NCBI RefSeq assembly: GCF_005771495.1
Contig: NZ_VAUW01000021.1
Location: 1 to 64,000, forward strand
Reading direction: 5' to 3'
Length of the DNA stretch: 64,000 nucleotides
DNA from: Maribacter sp. ACAM166
GTDB lineage: Bacteria > Bacteroidota > Bacteroidia > Flavobacteriales > Flavobacteriaceae
Below, piece after piece: positions 44,662 to 54,836 of the stretch. Position 1 is the first letter of the stretch. Each line of letters begins with the position of its first letter. The notes beneath the pieces were generated by a model that did not search any database, was not told the DNA's origin, and was given only the letters and a program-made list of their open reading frames with translations. Position numbers and translations under genes: made by a program.

Positions 44662-47600
44662 ATGAAAACCATCCGTATTTTATTAATGCTTCTAATCATC
44701 GCACCGTTAGCCCTACAATCTCAACGTAGAAAAAATAAGGTGACCGAACCTACTATTAAATTGGAAGATTCACTTTTTCAAGGCCTAAAATGGCGAAATA
44801 TTGGTCCGTTTAGAGGCGGTAGAAGTGTTGCTTCAACTGGCGTATTAGGCCATCCTATGACGTATTATATGGGAACCGTTGGCGGTGGTATCTGGAAAAC
44901 GGTTGATGATGGTATTACCTGGAAGAATATTTCTGATGGATTTTTAAAAACTGCGACCGTAGGTGCAATTTCCGTAGCTGAAAGTAATCCCAATATTGTG
45001 ATTGCAGGTATGGGCGAACATGCAGCTAGGGGTGTTATGACTTCTATGGGCGACGGTGTCTACAAATCTACCGATGCCGGAAAAACTTGGAAGCATATCG
45101 GGCTTGACCAGACTAGACATATATCTGATGTTATTATACACCCAACAAATCCTGATATTATTTTTATTTCAGCACAAGGAGCCCAATATGGTCCTTCAGC
45201 ACAACGTGGCATCTATAAATCCATCGATGGTGGTGATACTTGGGAAAATGTGCTTTTTATAGACAACATAACAGGAGCGTCTTCCCTTTCTATGGATATG
45301 ACCAACCCTACGATATTATATGCTGCCATGTGGCAACATAGGCGTTTTCCTTGGACTATGGAATCTGGTGGCAAAAATTCAGGCATTCACAAATCGACAG
45401 ATGGAGGAACCACTTGGACCAAATTAACCGAAGGTCTTCCCGAAGAAATGGGCAAGATTGGAATATCTGTTTCAAGGGCAAATCCAGAACGAGTTTTCGC
45501 GGTTATTGAAGCAGAAGGTGAAAAAGGAGGGGTTTATAGATCAGATGATGCAGGAAAAAAATGGACTTTGATAAATAAAGACCGTATTAATATTACACGT
45601 TCATGGTATTACATGGAGATTTTTGCCGATACCCAGAATGAAAATATAGTATATGTGCTCAATGCCCCAGTAACTAAATCCATTGATGGCGGAAAGTCTT
45701 TTTCTCCATTATCGACTCCACATGGTGATAATCACGATTTGTGGATCGACCCTATGAACAACCAGCGTATGATCAACTCCAATGACGGTGGATCTAATGT
45801 TTCGAACAATGGGGGTGAAAGTTGGAGTACGCAAGAAAATCAAAATACGGCGCAATTTTATAGAGTGATTACCGATAATCTAGTGCCTTACAATATTTAC
45901 GGAGGTCAACAAGATAATTCTACAGTTGCAATAGCATCTAGAACAAATGATGAAGGAATTGATTGGAAAGATTGGTATGCTGTTGCAGGAGGTGAAAGTG
46001 CTTTCCTAGCTTTTGACCCGGACAATCCACAATTAATTTATGGCGGTACGTATCAAGGTAATATTGACAAATGGGATGCTACTACCAAAGAATCTAAACC
46101 TATAAAAGAATATCCGGAACTTGGTTTGAGTATTTCTCCAGAAGATGCAAAATATCGTTATAATTGGAACGCTCCAATTATTACATCTCCACACAATAGG
46201 AAAACAATTTACCATGGTGGTAATGTTGTTTTCAAATCTACGGATGAAGGACAAAACTGGGCGGTTATCAGTCCTGATCTAACCCGAAACGAAACCGATA
46301 AACATGGTCTTGGTGGTGGTCCGTTCACCAATGAAGCTGCCGGTGGTGAAATATATAATACGTTAACGTACCTGACAGAGTCTTCACATGAAGAAGGTGT
46401 AATATGGGCGGGTAGCGATGATGGTCTGGTACATGTCACCCAAGATGGTGGCGCCAATTGGATTAATGTTACACCTACAGGTATTAAAGAAGGAATTATC
46501 AATAGCATTGAGGTATCACCACATGACCCTGCAACGGCGTACATAGTTTTAATGCGCTACAAGTCTATGGACTTTGATAACTACATATTTAAAACTACAG
46601 ATTACGGCGCAACATGGTCGAAAATAATTAACGGAATTACTGGCGATAACACGTTCACTCGTGTAGTACGGGAAGACAAAAAGGTAAAGGGACTTCTTTA
46701 CGCGGGTACAGAAACTGGGTTATATATATCCATGAACGATGGGTTAAATTGGCAGCCATTGCAATTAAACCTACCCCTTACCCCTATAAACGACCTAACC
46801 ATACAAGACAATGATTTAATTGCAGCAACCGCAGGTCGTGCTTTTTGGATTTTAGATGATCTTGCAGCTTTACAAAATATAACAACCCCTAAACAGGAAG
46901 TAACTATTTTCAAGCCGAAAGACACGTATCTATTCTATGGTGGATCAAGTGATAAGCCAATTCCTGGTCTAGGTAGTAATCCAAAAAGCGGGGTGACATT
47001 CGATTATTATTTAAGTCAGAAGCAAGATAGTACTGAACTACTATTGGACGTGTTGAAAGATGGTGAAGTGATTCGTACCATCAGCAATCAAAAGCCAAAA
47101 GATTTCAAATCGTGGCCCGGTGGACCATCGAAACCAGCTGTGTTATCCTCTAAAAAAGGATACAATAGATTTACGTGGGATTTTAAGAGAGAGAGTCTTC
47201 CGGCAGTTGATAATGTCTTTGTACTTGGAGGGCATGACGGCTCTTCAGTAGGGCCAGGAGATTATACGTTAAGACTAACTCTAGATGAAAATAGCGCAGA
47301 AACACTTGTGAAAATTTTAGCGAATCCAAAAATTAAAAGTAGCCTAGCCGATTATGTTGAGCAACAGGAGGTTTTGAAAACTATTGAGGCCACTGTTGTT
47401 GAAATTCACACTTCGGTAAATGACATGCGTTCTGCTAAGTCACAATTGAAACAATATGCAACGCTTTTGAAGGATACTAAAAAAGCCGAAGAACTTTTAA
47501 AGCAAGGAGATTCACTAGTGAAACGAATTACAACATGGGAAGAAAACCTGATTCAACCCAAGCAAAAGACTTTTCAAGATGTAATCAATTTTGAAAACAA

Positions 47601-47811
47601 ACTGAATGCACAGTTGTTAAATTTAAGAGGCTACATAGATGTAGCGGAACCAAAAGTTACAGCGGGCGCTAAAGTTAGATTACAAGATTTATTAGCGACA
47701 TGGAATACATTCAAAACAGAACATAACGCCATTATTAACACTGAAATGGCAGCATACAATATGTCGTTTAAAAATTTGGATATTCCTGCTATAATTTTAT
47801 CCGAAGAATAA
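44662..47811 (+). CDS. Large exported BNR/sortilin-type beta-propeller protein
   Basis: 1049 aa with a signal peptide (about 1-20). Repeated BNR/Asp-box motifs of the form SxDxGxTW occur many times, for example [44 protein letters not shown] and [11 protein letters not shown]. The N-terminal 700 residues form beta-propeller repeats; the C-terminal 300 are helical and of unknown fold. Such proteins are sialidase-like in shape but usually lack the enzyme active site; here the role (binding or glycan/peptide processing) is unknown. It is next to two exported hydrolases. Confidence 0.85.
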   Translation: MKTIRILLMLLIIAPLALQSQRRKNKVTEPTIKLEDSLFQGLKWRNIGPFRGGRSVASTGVLGHPMTYYMGTVGGGIWKTVDDGITWKNISDGFLKTATVGAISVAESNPNIVIAGMGEHAARGVMTSMGDGVYKSTDAGKTWKHIGLDQTRHISDVIIHPTNPDIIFISAQGAQYGPSAQRGIYKSIDGGDTWENVLFIDNITGASSLSMDMTNPTILYAAMWQHRRFPWTMESGGKNSGIHKSTDGGTTWTKLTEGLPEEMGKIGISVSRANPERVFAVIEAEGEKGGVYRSDDAGKKWTLINKDRINITRSWYYMEIFADTQNENIVYVLNAPVTKSIDGGKSFSPLSTPHGDNHDLWIDPMNNQRMINSNDGGSNVSNNGGESWSTQENQNTAQFYRVITDNLVPYNIYGGQQDNSTVAIASRTNDEGIDWKDWYAVAGGESAFLAFDPDNPQLIYGGTYQGNIDKWDATTKESKPIKEYPELGLSISPEDAKYRYNWNAPIITSPHNRKTIYHGGNVVFKSTDEGQNWAVISPDLTRNETDKHGLGGGPFTNEAAGGEIYNTLTYLTESSHEEGVIWAGSDDGLVHVTQDGGANWINVTPTGIKEGIINSIEVSPHDPATAYIVLMRYKSMDFDNYIFKTTDYGATWSKIINGITGDNTFTRVVREDKKVKGLLYAGTETGLYISMNDGLNWQPLQLNLPLTPINDLTIQDNDLIAATAGRAFWILDDLAALQNITTPKQEVTIFKPKDTYLFYGGSSDKPIPGLGSNPKSGVTFDYYLSQKQDSTELLLDVLKDGEVIRTISNQKPKDFKSWPGGPSKPAVLSSKKGYNRFTWDFKRESLPAVDNVFVLGGHDGSSVGPGDYTLRLTLDENSAETLVKILANPKIKSSLADYVEQQEVLKTIEATVVEIHTSVNDMRSAKSQLKQYATLLKDTKKAEELLKQGDSLVKRITTWEENLIQPKQKTFQDVINFENKLNAQLLNLRGYIDVAEPKVTAGAKVRLQDLLATWNTFKTEHNAIINTEMAAYNMSFKNLDIPAIILSEE

Positions 47812-47829
47812 AAATCAATAATAACCCTA

Positions 47830-48393
47830 GTGGATAAATTAATACTAGATCAATCATTTAAGGGAGAGAATTATACTGAAAACCGGTTAACAAGGGCAGA
47901 ATATGAAAATTGTGTATTTGAAAGCTGTGATTTTTCTAAAGGATATTTAGACAACCAAATATTCTTGGAATGTGAGTTTATCGATTGTAACTTAAGTAAT
48001 ACAAACATTGTAAATACAACTTTTAAAGAGGTGAAATTTTCTTATTGCAAACTAATAGGTCTAGCCTTTAACACGTGTAATGCATTTCTAATGGATTTAT
48101 CGTTTTTTGACTGTAACCTAAGCTTTGCTAATTTCACTGAATTAAAACTTGTTGGACAGTCTTTCGTTTCCTGTAAATTAAATGAAGTAGAATTTTCTGA
48201 TTGCGACCTTAATAAAGCAAATTTTGATTCGTGTGAACTTGAACGTGCAATTTTTTTTAGAACAAATCTTGAAAAAGCAGATTTTAGCAGTGCGCTAAAT
48301 TTCAGTATCGACCCAGAAAACAATAGAATGGCTGGCTCTATATTTTCTAAAGATGGTTTATTGCAAAAATATAAACTTAAGATACGTACCTAA
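47830..48393 (+). CDS. Pentapeptide-repeat protein
   Basis: 187 aa from GTG 47830, 18 nt after the previous stop; no in-frame ATG fits. The sequence shows A/C-x-F/L-x-x pentapeptide steps (YENCVFESCDFSKGYLDN, LNEVEFSDCDLNKANFDSC, and so on) over about residues 20-150, giving a right-handed quadrilateral beta-helix. Qnr-like gyrase protection is known in some relatives, but this subgroup has no assigned role. It overlaps the VOC gene by 1 nt (TAATG). Confidence 0.85.
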   Translation: MDKLILDQSFKGENYTENRLTRAEYENCVFESCDFSKGYLDNQIFLECEFIDCNLSNTNIVNTTFKEVKFSYCKLIGLAFNTCNAFLMDLSFFDCNLSFANFTELKLVGQSFVSCKLNEVEFSDCDLNKANFDSCELERAIFFRTNLEKADFSSALNFSIDPENNRMAGSIFSKDGLLQKYKLKIRT

Positions 48394-48776
48394 TGCTGCA
48401 CAAAGTACACCACATTGCCATCATTAGCTCTAATTATGAAGTCTCAAAGCGGTTTTATATAGATGTTTTAGGATTAGAAATAATAAAGGAAGTATACAGG
48501 GAAGAACGAAAATCCTATAAATTAGATTTGGCTTTGAATGGTGCATATATCATTGAATTGTTCTCTTTCCCGAATCCACCGAAACGACCATCGAGACCCG
48601 AATCATGCGGACTCAGGCATTTGGCATTCGAAGTAGATGATTTAGAACAAATCATTACCCATTGCAAATTGAACAATGTAACAGCAGAGCCCATTCGTAT
48701 TGATGAATTCACCCAAAAACGTTTCACATTCATTAGAGATCCAGACGACTTACCCATAGAGTTTTATGAAAAGTAG
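48393..48776 (+). CDS. VOC-family protein, YaeR/GloA2-like
   Basis: 127 aa. A glyoxalase-I fold: HHIAIISSNYEVSKRFYIDVLGL at the N-terminus, LRHLAFEVDDLEQIITHC, and the C-terminal RDPDDLPIEFYE. Metal ligands fit the pattern His-Glu-His-Glu (H7, E55, H75, E125 by position). Function may be lactoylglutathione lyase-like or another metal-dependent reaction. It is translationally coupled to the pentapeptide gene. Confidence 0.85.
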   Translation: MLHKVHHIAIISSNYEVSKRFYIDVLGLEIIKEVYREERKSYKLDLALNGAYIIELFSFPNPPKRPSRPESCGLRHLAFEVDDLEQIITHCKLNNVTAEPIRIDEFTQKRFTFIRDPDDLPIEFYEK

Positions 48777-48809
48777 ATAACAGTCGTCTGTAAACGGATA
48801 ATTAGTATC

Positions 48810-49319
48810 TTGTACAAATACCTGACATTGAAACTAGTATTCATTTTATTATTAGCTGCTACAAGTATTCTTCAAGCTCAAAATACCATTTCTTTTGAAG
48901 AAGGAATGACAAGCCCAGAAGCAACTCTTACAAATATAGCATGGCTCACCGGTCATTGGAAAGGAGAAGCCTTTGGCGGTGTTACTGAAGAAATATGGAG
49001 TCCGCCAGCAGGTGGCACCATGATGTTTTCTTTTCGCCTAATCGCCGACGGAGTCATAAATTTCTATGAATTCGGACATATTCTAGAGAAAGAAGGTACT
49101 TTGATTCTTCAACTGAAACACTTTGGCGGCAATTTAATGGGTTGGGAAGAAAAAGACAAAACCGTAGATTTTAGACTAATTAAAGTAGAAAATAACAAGC
49201 TTTACTTTGATGACTTCAGCATAGAGCGAATATCTGACCAAGAAATAAATATGTATGTGGTTATTAGTGAAGCCGACGATTCTGAAAATGAAGTTCAATT
49301 CAATTACCATAGACAGTAG
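48810..49319 (+). CDS. Exported DUF6265-type protein
   Basis: 169 aa. A signal peptide (about 1-23, ending ILQAQN) is followed by LTNIAWLTGHWKGEAFGGVTEEIWSPP and AGGTMMFSFRLI, the pattern of a small lipocalin-like domain of unknown function. No ATG is available: TTG 48810 and TTG 48828 are possible starts, the former giving the better signal peptide. It lies 33 nt after the VOC gene and abuts the next gene. Confidence 0.7.
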   Translation: MYKYLTLKLVFILLLAATSILQAQNTISFEEGMTSPEATLTNIAWLTGHWKGEAFGGVTEEIWSPPAGGTMMFSFRLIADGVINFYEFGHILEKEGTLILQLKHFGGNLMGWEEKDKTVDFRLIKVENNKLYFDDFSIERISDQEINMYVVISEADDSENEVQFNYHRQ

Positions 49320-49670
49320 ATGAAGAAAAAATGTTTGGAATGCGGAAATGAGGTTATGGGACGTATAGACAAAAAGTTCTGTAACGACTATTGTCGAAAT
49401 GCCTATAATAACAAAGTAAATCCTGATAGTAAAAACCTCATTCGAAATATCAATAATAGACTTCGAAAGAATTACAGGGTTTTGGATAGTTACAAACTAA
49501 CTGATGGCAAAACCAAAACTACACGAACGCGTTTGCTTGACAAAGGCTTTGATTTTGATTATGTCACCAATCTTTATACTACTAAAAAAGGAACTACATA
49601 TTACTTTCTTTACGACCTAGGCTACCTCCCTTTAGACAATGATTTTTATATGATTGTAAAACGAGAATAA
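49320..49670 (+). CDS. Small zinc-ribbon protein of unknown function
   Basis: 116 aa. The first 27 residues hold a zinc-ribbon (C5-LE-C8 ... FC21NDYC25), similar to those of DUF2116-like proteins. The rest is rich in Lys, Tyr and Asn with an aromatic C-terminus (LYTTKKGTTYYFLYDLGYLPL). It starts at the base after the previous stop. It is found in Bacteroidota, but no function is known. A strong hairpin terminates transcription 26 nt later. Confidence 0.75.
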   Translation: MKKKCLECGNEVMGRIDKKFCNDYCRNAYNNKVNPDSKNLIRNINNRLRKNYRVLDSYKLTDGKTKTTRTRLLDKGFDFDYVTNLYTTKKGTTYYFLYDLGYLPLDNDFYMIVKRE

Positions 49671-49695
49671 TTTACTTAACCCCAAAGGGGAACTT

Positions 49696-49744
49696 AGTAA
49701 GCAAAAAAAATGCATTCCCGTGGAATGCATTTTTTTTGCTTACT
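49696..49744. terminator. 23-bp perfect hairpin between convergent genes
   Basis: Arms 49696-49718 (starts AGTAAGC, contains an A8 run, ends TGCATTCC) and 49722-49744 are perfect complements with a CGT loop. The A8/T8 tracts fit a bidirectional terminator for the genes at 49670 and 49779, although 23 bp is far longer than needed. A CCCC-AAA-GGGG hairpin precedes it at 49680. Confidence 0.75.
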
Positions 49745-49778
49745 ATCTATTTTATTTCTCCTTCGGAGCTTATGATTT

Positions 49779-50243
49779 CTATTTCCAATTATGACCACTT
49801 AACTTAAGGGCAGCGATAACAATATCTTTTCTACTAATCTGGCCTACTAAAATTCCAGCTTTCATTACGGGAAGCCGTCTTCTATTATGTTGGGCGAAAA
49901 TACCCGCAGCATCAAAAATCGAAATATCATGTGGTATCGTCTCAACTATTTTAGTCATAAATTTCTCAACACTTTTATCTAAAATTGGCTGATTGAAATA
50001 ACGGCTTTCAGAAATTTGTTTCATACAGTCGGCTTCGGAAATGATACCAACTAAAAACCCGTTATTATCCAATACAGGTCCACCGGATATATGATGTTTT
50101 GCAAATTTCTCCATAACTGCCAAAATAGATTCTTCTGGAGAAAAAGTGATTAACTTAGTAGTCATGTAATCAGCAACCAAAATTGGGGCCTCAAATTCTT
50201 TTTTAAAAATCTTTCGAACACCTTGAAAGCTTTTGATTCCCAT
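49779..50243 (-). CDS. CBS-domain pair protein
   Basis: 154 aa. Two CBS motifs are seen: VADYMTTKLITFSPEESILAVMEKF (about 19-43) and FMTKIVETIPHDISIFDAAGIF (about 93-114), with HHISGGPVLDNNGFLVGIISEADC and NRRRLPVMKAGILVGQISRKDI. Such stand-alone CBS proteins bind adenine nucleotides and sense energy state. The partner is unknown. TATCTTTA at 50269-50276 (minus) is a likely -7 box. Confidence 0.85.
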   Translation of the reverse strand: MGIKSFQGVRKIFKKEFEAPILVADYMTTKLITFSPEESILAVMEKFAKHHISGGPVLDNNGFLVGIISEADCMKQISESRYFNQPILDKSVEKFMTKIVETIPHDISIFDAAGIFAQHNRRRLPVMKAGILVGQISRKDIVIAALKLSGHNWK

Positions 50244-50268
50244 AATTATTTATTTAAAGGTTGATTAA

Positions 50269-50276
50269 TAAAGATA
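50269..50276 (-). promoter_or_regulatory. -7-like element for the CBS gene
   Basis: On the minus strand TATCTTTA, one mismatch from TAnnTTTG, ends 25 nt before the ATG at 50243. Confidence 0.35.
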
Positions 50277-50363
50277 ACAAAATATCTGACATTTGCTAAT
50301 AAAAGTCGATATAGGTGCCATATTTTTTAATAAATTATGACTTTATAGAAGAATACCATAATC

Positions 50364-52649
50364 ATGAAAAAAACACCAACCGTTATAACCTTACTCCTGA
50401 TTATACTCGCCATATATTGGAGTTTTCATTCCGTTATGCCGCAGTATACTGCAGATAGTACCATTGCAGAAACAGCTTTTTCTACAGATAGGGCGCTTGA
50501 ACATGTAAAAGAAATTTCAAACGAACCCCATAGTGTTGGCTTTCCTGGTCACAAAAAGGTTCGTAACTATATTACAACTGAACTTGAAAAATTAGGATTG
50601 GAAACATCTTTTCAAGAAGGTTATTTCTCTGGTGATTGGTCTAAACTTAGCAAAGCAGAAAACATCCTTGCCAGAATCAAAGGGAGTGAAAATGGCAAAG
50701 CGTTATTGTTATTGAGTCATTATGATAGTAATCCGCATTCAGCTTTAGGCGCCAGTGATGCCGGTAGTGGTGTAGCGACTATTCTTGAAGGTGTAAGAGC
50801 ATTTTTAAAAACCAATACCAAACCTAAAAACGATATAATTATTCTTATATCAGATGCCGAAGAATTAGGCTTGAACGGTGCCGAACTATTTGTAGATAAG
50901 CATGAATGGTTAAAAGATGTAGGTCTAGTGCTAAATTTTGAAGCGCGTGGTAGTGGAGGCCCCAGCTATATGCTCATGGAAACCAACCGTGGAAATAGCA
51001 ACATGATTACGGAATTTATAGCGGCTAATCCAGAGTTTCCTGTTGCCAATTCATTGGTGTACAGCATTTACAAAATGCTTCCTAATGATACCGACCTTAC
51101 AATTTTTAGAGAACATGCCGATATTGAGGGTTTTAACTTTGCTTTTATTGATGATCATTTTGATTATCACACCGCCATAGATAACTATGAGCGATTGGAT
51201 AGAAACACTTTAGCCCACCAAGGCAGTTACCTCATGCCTTTATTAAATCATTTTAGCAATGCAGACTTAAGTGCGTTAAAGAGTTTAAATGATAATGTCT
51301 ATTTCAACGTCCCATTCTTTAAAATAGTCTACTACCCATTTTATTGGATTATGCCCATGCTTATTATAGCAATACTGTGTTTTACAATCCTATTGTTTTT
51401 AGGTTTTAAAAAAAAGGTATTGAATGGTAAGGATATCTTAAAAGGATTTATTCCTGTTTTATTCTCATTGGTCGTTAATGGTTTGGTAGGTTTCTATAGT
51501 TGGTCTTTTCTAAAATGGTTTTATCCTTGCTATAAAGACATGCTACATGGTTTTACGTATAACGGTTACGCTTATATTTTTGCATTTGCCTTATTCTCTA
51601 TAGGTACGTGTTTCTACGCATATCACAGATTTAAGGTGGTAAAGACTGCTAACCTTTTAATTGCACCTATTTTCATCTGGCTTATCATTTGTGGTCTAGT
51701 ATCGGTTTATCTTAAAGGAGCTGCTTTCTTTATCATTCCCGTTTTTAGCGTATTGGTTGCCTTATATATTCACATCAATCAGAAGAATCCGAATTCATAC
51801 CTCCTTGTATTTCTAGGGCTTCCCGCACTATTTATTTTTTCACCCTTTGTGAAAATGTTTCCAGTAGGCCTCGGACTTAAAATGATGGTAGCTACTACCC
51901 TATTGACTACGTTGATTTTTTTCCTATTGCTTCCCCTATTCACCAAATATCGAAAGAAGGCCGCATTATCATTTCTTAGTTTTTTATTGTTTGCTGGTTT
52001 TATGGTTTCAGCACATATGAAATCTAGCTTTACAAAAGAAAGTCCAAAGCCTACCAGTCTTTTATATGTTTTAAATGTTGATGAGAATAAAGCATTGTGG
52101 GCAACCCATGAACACGTACTTTCTAATTGGACCAGTCAATATATTACTGGTAATGAAGCAGCGGAAAGTATGTTAACCAAAAACACACTTAGCAGTAAAT
52201 ATGATTCAGATTTCACCTATACCAATGCAGCTCCGCTAAAAGCAATACCTGTTTTAAAGGTCGATGTACAATTGGATACTGTAATCGATACAATACGAAA
52301 ACTACGTGTTTGCATAACACCTAATAGACCAATAAACCGTGTAGAAGTTTTCACAAATAAGGTGGATATACTTAGAGCGGATATTAACGGTATTCCACTT
52401 TCAGAATATTACTTGAAAAATAGAAGAATGGGGAAATTAATTACGCATTACATAAGTGATATCAATTATACGGAACTAAACTTAGAGCTTCCCGCAAACG
52501 AAAAGTTAGAATTAACTATCTACGAAGCATCGAATGATTTATTAAGTAATCCCTTGTTCACAGTACCCCAAAGAGCAGAAGACCAAATTCCCATGCCTTT
52601 TGTACTAAACGATGCTATATTAACAATTCAAAAAGTAAAATTTGACTAA
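50364..52649 (+). CDS. Membrane M28-family peptidase with C-terminal multi-TM domain
   Basis: 761 aa. An N-terminal membrane helix (about 5-25) is followed by an M28 peptidase domain with LSHYDSNPHSALGASDAGSG (zinc His, bridging Asp), ILISDAEELGLNG (Glu-Glu), and FIDDHFDYHTAIDNYE (last zinc His). Residues about 320-560 carry eight or so TM helices; the final 200 residues are a soluble beta-rich tail. The topology resembles endoplasmic reticulum Fxna-type peptidases. Substrate is unknown. It overlaps the SDR gene by 8 nt. Confidence 0.85.
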   Translation: MKKTPTVITLLLIILAIYWSFHSVMPQYTADSTIAETAFSTDRALEHVKEISNEPHSVGFPGHKKVRNYITTELEKLGLETSFQEGYFSGDWSKLSKAENILARIKGSENGKALLLLSHYDSNPHSALGASDAGSGVATILEGVRAFLKTNTKPKNDIIILISDAEELGLNGAELFVDKHEWLKDVGLVLNFEARGSGGPSYMLMETNRGNSNMITEFIAANPEFPVANSLVYSIYKMLPNDTDLTIFREHADIEGFNFAFIDDHFDYHTAIDNYERLDRNTLAHQGSYLMPLLNHFSNADLSALKSLNDNVYFNVPFFKIVYYPFYWIMPMLIIAILCFTILLFLGFKKKVLNGKDILKGFIPVLFSLVVNGLVGFYSWSFLKWFYPCYKDMLHGFTYNGYAYIFAFALFSIGTCFYAYHRFKVVKTANLLIAPIFIWLIICGLVSVYLKGAAFFIIPVFSVLVALYIHINQKNPNSYLLVFLGLPALFIFSPFVKMFPVGLGLKMMVATTLLTTLIFFLLLPLFTKYRKKAALSFLSFLLFAGFMVSAHMKSSFTKESPKPTSLLYVLNVDENKALWATHEHVLSNWTSQYITGNEAAESMLTKNTLSSKYDSDFTYTNAAPLKAIPVLKVDVQLDTVIDTIRKLRVCITPNRPINRVEVFTNKVDILRADINGIPLSEYYLKNRRMGKLITHYISDINYTELNLELPANEKLELTIYEASNDLLSNPLFTVPQRAEDQIPMPFVLNDAILTIQKVKFD

Positions 52650-53451
52650 ACAGATAGGTATACTTGGTTGTGGCTGGCTTGGACTACCATTAGCAGAGAA
52701 GCTACATAGAGAAGGGTATAAGGTTAGCGGTACAACCACGTCAGAAGAAAAGCTATCACTATTGAAGGAGAAAGGAATAAACTCTTTTAAAATTTCAATT
52801 TCTGAGGATGTCATTTACGGACCAATTTCAGAATTTCTAGATTCGATTTCGGTACTCATTATTAATATTCCGCCTGGTTTGAGAGGAAAAGGCCTTAAAG
52901 AAAGTTATATCGATAAAATCAAGTTACTGTATACGGCCATTAAAAAGTCAAACGTAAGCTTAGTTATATTTGTTAGCAGCACCGCGGTATATGGTGCTGC
53001 GGAAGGAACTGTCACAGAACAAACTGCCCCACTACCTACTTCAGAATCTGGAATGCAATTAGTAGAATGTGAAAACCTGTTTCGAAACGACCAACATTTG
53101 AAAACCACAATTATTCGTTTTGGAGGATTGATAGGACCAAATCGGCACCCTATTACCATGTTATCCAAAAGAGAAAATCTTGTTGGAGGCAATGCCCCTG
53201 TGAACTTAATTCACCTAGACGATTGTATTGGCATTATTAAAAAAATACTAGAAGAAGACCATTGGAATGAACTATTGAATGCGGTTTACCCTGAACATCC
53301 AACAAAGAAAAAATATTATACTAACGAAGCCTTAAAAAGAGGTTTAACCCCACCCATATATCTTTCAGAAGCTAATCAATCTTATAAATTAATTTCCTCT
53401 TGTAGTCCTTTTCTTATTAACGAGTATTCTTTTTTGACAGCACTATATTAG
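52642..53451 (+). CDS. Atypical SDR-family sugar-nucleotide epimerase-like protein, YeeZ type
   Basis: 269 aa from TTG 52642, overlapping the M28 stop by 8 nt. A Rossmann start GILGCGWLGLPLA (about 6-18) binds NAD(P). The usual active-site YxxxK is replaced by QLVEC, so classical SDR catalysis is unlikely. STAVYG, RFGGLIGPNRHPI, and LIHLDDCIGII follow. The group is called YeeZ/NAD(P)-dependent epimerase-like; function is unknown. Confidence 0.78.
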   Translation: MTKQIGILGCGWLGLPLAEKLHREGYKVSGTTTSEEKLSLLKEKGINSFKISISEDVIYGPISEFLDSISVLIINIPPGLRGKGLKESYIDKIKLLYTAIKKSNVSLVIFVSSTAVYGAAEGTVTEQTAPLPTSESGMQLVECENLFRNDQHLKTTIIRFGGLIGPNRHPITMLSKRENLVGGNAPVNLIHLDDCIGIIKKILEEDHWNELLNAVYPEHPTKKKYYTNEALKRGLTPPIYLSEANQSYKLISSCSPFLINEYSFLTALY

Positions 53452-53543
53452 TTGTTTACCACAGATATTTTTAATTTCACAACAAACGCATCTAATTATA
53501 GTTAATATAATGCTGATTATCAAATGTTTATATACGAATGACA

Positions 53544-53551
53544 TACCTTTA
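53544..53551 (+). promoter_or_regulatory. -7-like element for the 124-aa gene
   Basis: TACCTTTA is one mismatch from TAnnTTTG and ends 25 nt before the ATG at 53577. Confidence 0.35.
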
Positions 53552-53576
53552 TATAACAATATAAAACCAAAATGTC

Positions 53577-53951
53577 ATGGAAAAAGAAAAATTAAGGGAG
53601 AGGGTTTTAGTTGAACTAGAGAAGCTCATCTCCCTAAGTTGTAGGAATCCATCCGGTTCCAAAAAGTACGAACAATTACATATTGCATTATTAAAAAAAT
53701 ATTATAATGCTACCAGTGTCACTATTGATTACCATCGTCATAGGATAAAAATGGAAGTAATACAAGATGATAGCCTATACGACCCTAAGATCGTAAACAC
53801 GTATTTACCGACAATCTACACAAATCTCCTTTTCAAAAGTTTACGTAAATTTTTAACAACTTGTGTTGAAAAGGATAACAAAAGTGTAGGCTTCTATTCA
53901 CAACTTTTAAAATCTTATAAAAAAACTCGAACCGGTTTAGAACTCGTATAA
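53577..53951 (+). CDS. Unrecognised 124-aa protein
   Basis: A basic, mostly helical protein with a central beta-like segment (NATSVTIDYHRHRIKMEVIQDD) and helices on both sides. No signal peptide or TM segment, and no family recognised. It has its own promoter-like box and is closed by a terminator at 53971. Codon use looks ordinary, so it is probably a real gene. Confidence 0.6.
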   Translation: MEKEKLRERVLVELEKLISLSCRNPSGSKKYEQLHIALLKKYYNATSVTIDYHRHRIKMEVIQDDSLYDPKIVNTYLPTIYTNLLFKSLRKFLTTCVEKDNKSVGFYSQLLKSYKKTRTGLELV

Positions 53952-53970
53952 ACTTAAAATCGGCACGAAT

Positions 53971-54004
53971 AGAAAAGGCGCCTAATTAGCGTCTTTTCTA
54001 TTTT
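53971..54004 (+). terminator. Rho-independent terminator after the 124-aa gene
   Basis: AGAAAAGGCGC (53971-53981) pairs with GCGTCTTTTCT (53989-53999), 11 bp with one G-U pair, loop CTAATTA, followed by a T-rich stretch. Confidence 0.75.
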
Positions 54005-54082
54005 ATTACATTTAAGGCTTTCCTTAACAGGATCATACAGAATATTTTAATAGTTTAGCGAACTTTAAAAAGAACCAATAAA

Positions 54083-54790
54083 ATGAAAAAAACAGTATTG
54101 ATATTGCTAATAGCGGTATTATTTTCCAGTAGTTACGGATATTCACAGACCAAAACAGAATTAGAAAACCATTATCAGGCTTTTTATGACCAAATGCGTT
54201 TGCAGGGTGATGTCGATGGAGTTATTAATGCCCTTACCCACTTGAACATATTGTCTCCTTCTAAAGAAAGAATGGACACACTTGCCTATATATATGCAAA
54301 TGACAATCAGCATTTACAGGCACTTAATACAATTGGTATTGAAAAAGTTGCTGCCGACTCTGACCTTGCTGTTCAGGTAAAAGCGATTTCATTAAAAGCT
54401 CTTAACCAACCGAAAAGAGCATTAGAGCAATTTGAAATTCTAAACCTTAGAGAACCTAATGCATATCTTGCTTATGAATTGGCAGATTTGAAGGTTCAAT
54501 TAGGTGACAATGCAGGTGCCATGAAAAATGTCGAATATGGCATTGCTAATGCAACTGACGATATGAAATATGCCTTTTATGAGCGCCAACAGCCCTATGA
54601 AGTTGTTTTAAAAGCAGCTTTTATGCATATAAAAGGGCTTATTCAATATAATATGGACAAAAACAATATTGATACGGCTATTGCCACTATAGACCAAGCA
54701 TTACAAATTGATCCCAACTTTAATTTGGCAAGTCTTAGTAAACAAGCGTTGACCTCTAGAAAAGAGGCTCCTGTAGAGAAAAAAGAATAA
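54083..54790 (+). CDS. Exported TPR-like protein
   Basis: 235 aa with a signal peptide (about 1-21, ending GYSQ). TPR-like helical pairs are seen, for example ALEQFEILNLREPNAYLAYELADLKVQLGDNAGAMKNVEYGI and DTAIATIDQALQIDPNFNLA. It probably acts as a periplasmic scaffold. The partner is unknown. A bidirectional terminator separates it from the convergent gene. Confidence 0.75.
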   Translation: MKKTVLILLIAVLFSSSYGYSQTKTELENHYQAFYDQMRLQGDVDGVINALTHLNILSPSKERMDTLAYIYANDNQHLQALNTIGIEKVAADSDLAVQVKAISLKALNQPKRALEQFEILNLREPNAYLAYELADLKVQLGDNAGAMKNVEYGIANATDDMKYAFYERQQPYEVVLKAAFMHIKGLIQYNMDKNNIDTAIATIDQALQIDPNFNLASLSKQALTSRKEAPVEKKE

Positions 54791-54801
54791 TATATAGTGT
54801 G

Positions 54802-54836
54802 ATAAAGAAGTGGATTCAATGAATGCGCTTCTTTAT
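54802..54836. terminator. Bidirectional terminator
   Basis: ATAAAGAAG (54802-54810) and CTTCTTTAT (54828-54836) form a 9-bp stem; AT-rich tracts on both sides fit use by both convergent genes. It overlaps the last codon and stop of the minus-strand gene. Confidence 0.6.

Noticed and set aside
46209-46544. Minus-strand ORF (111 aa) inside the BNR gene
   Set aside because: Antisense to conserved Asp-box repeats.
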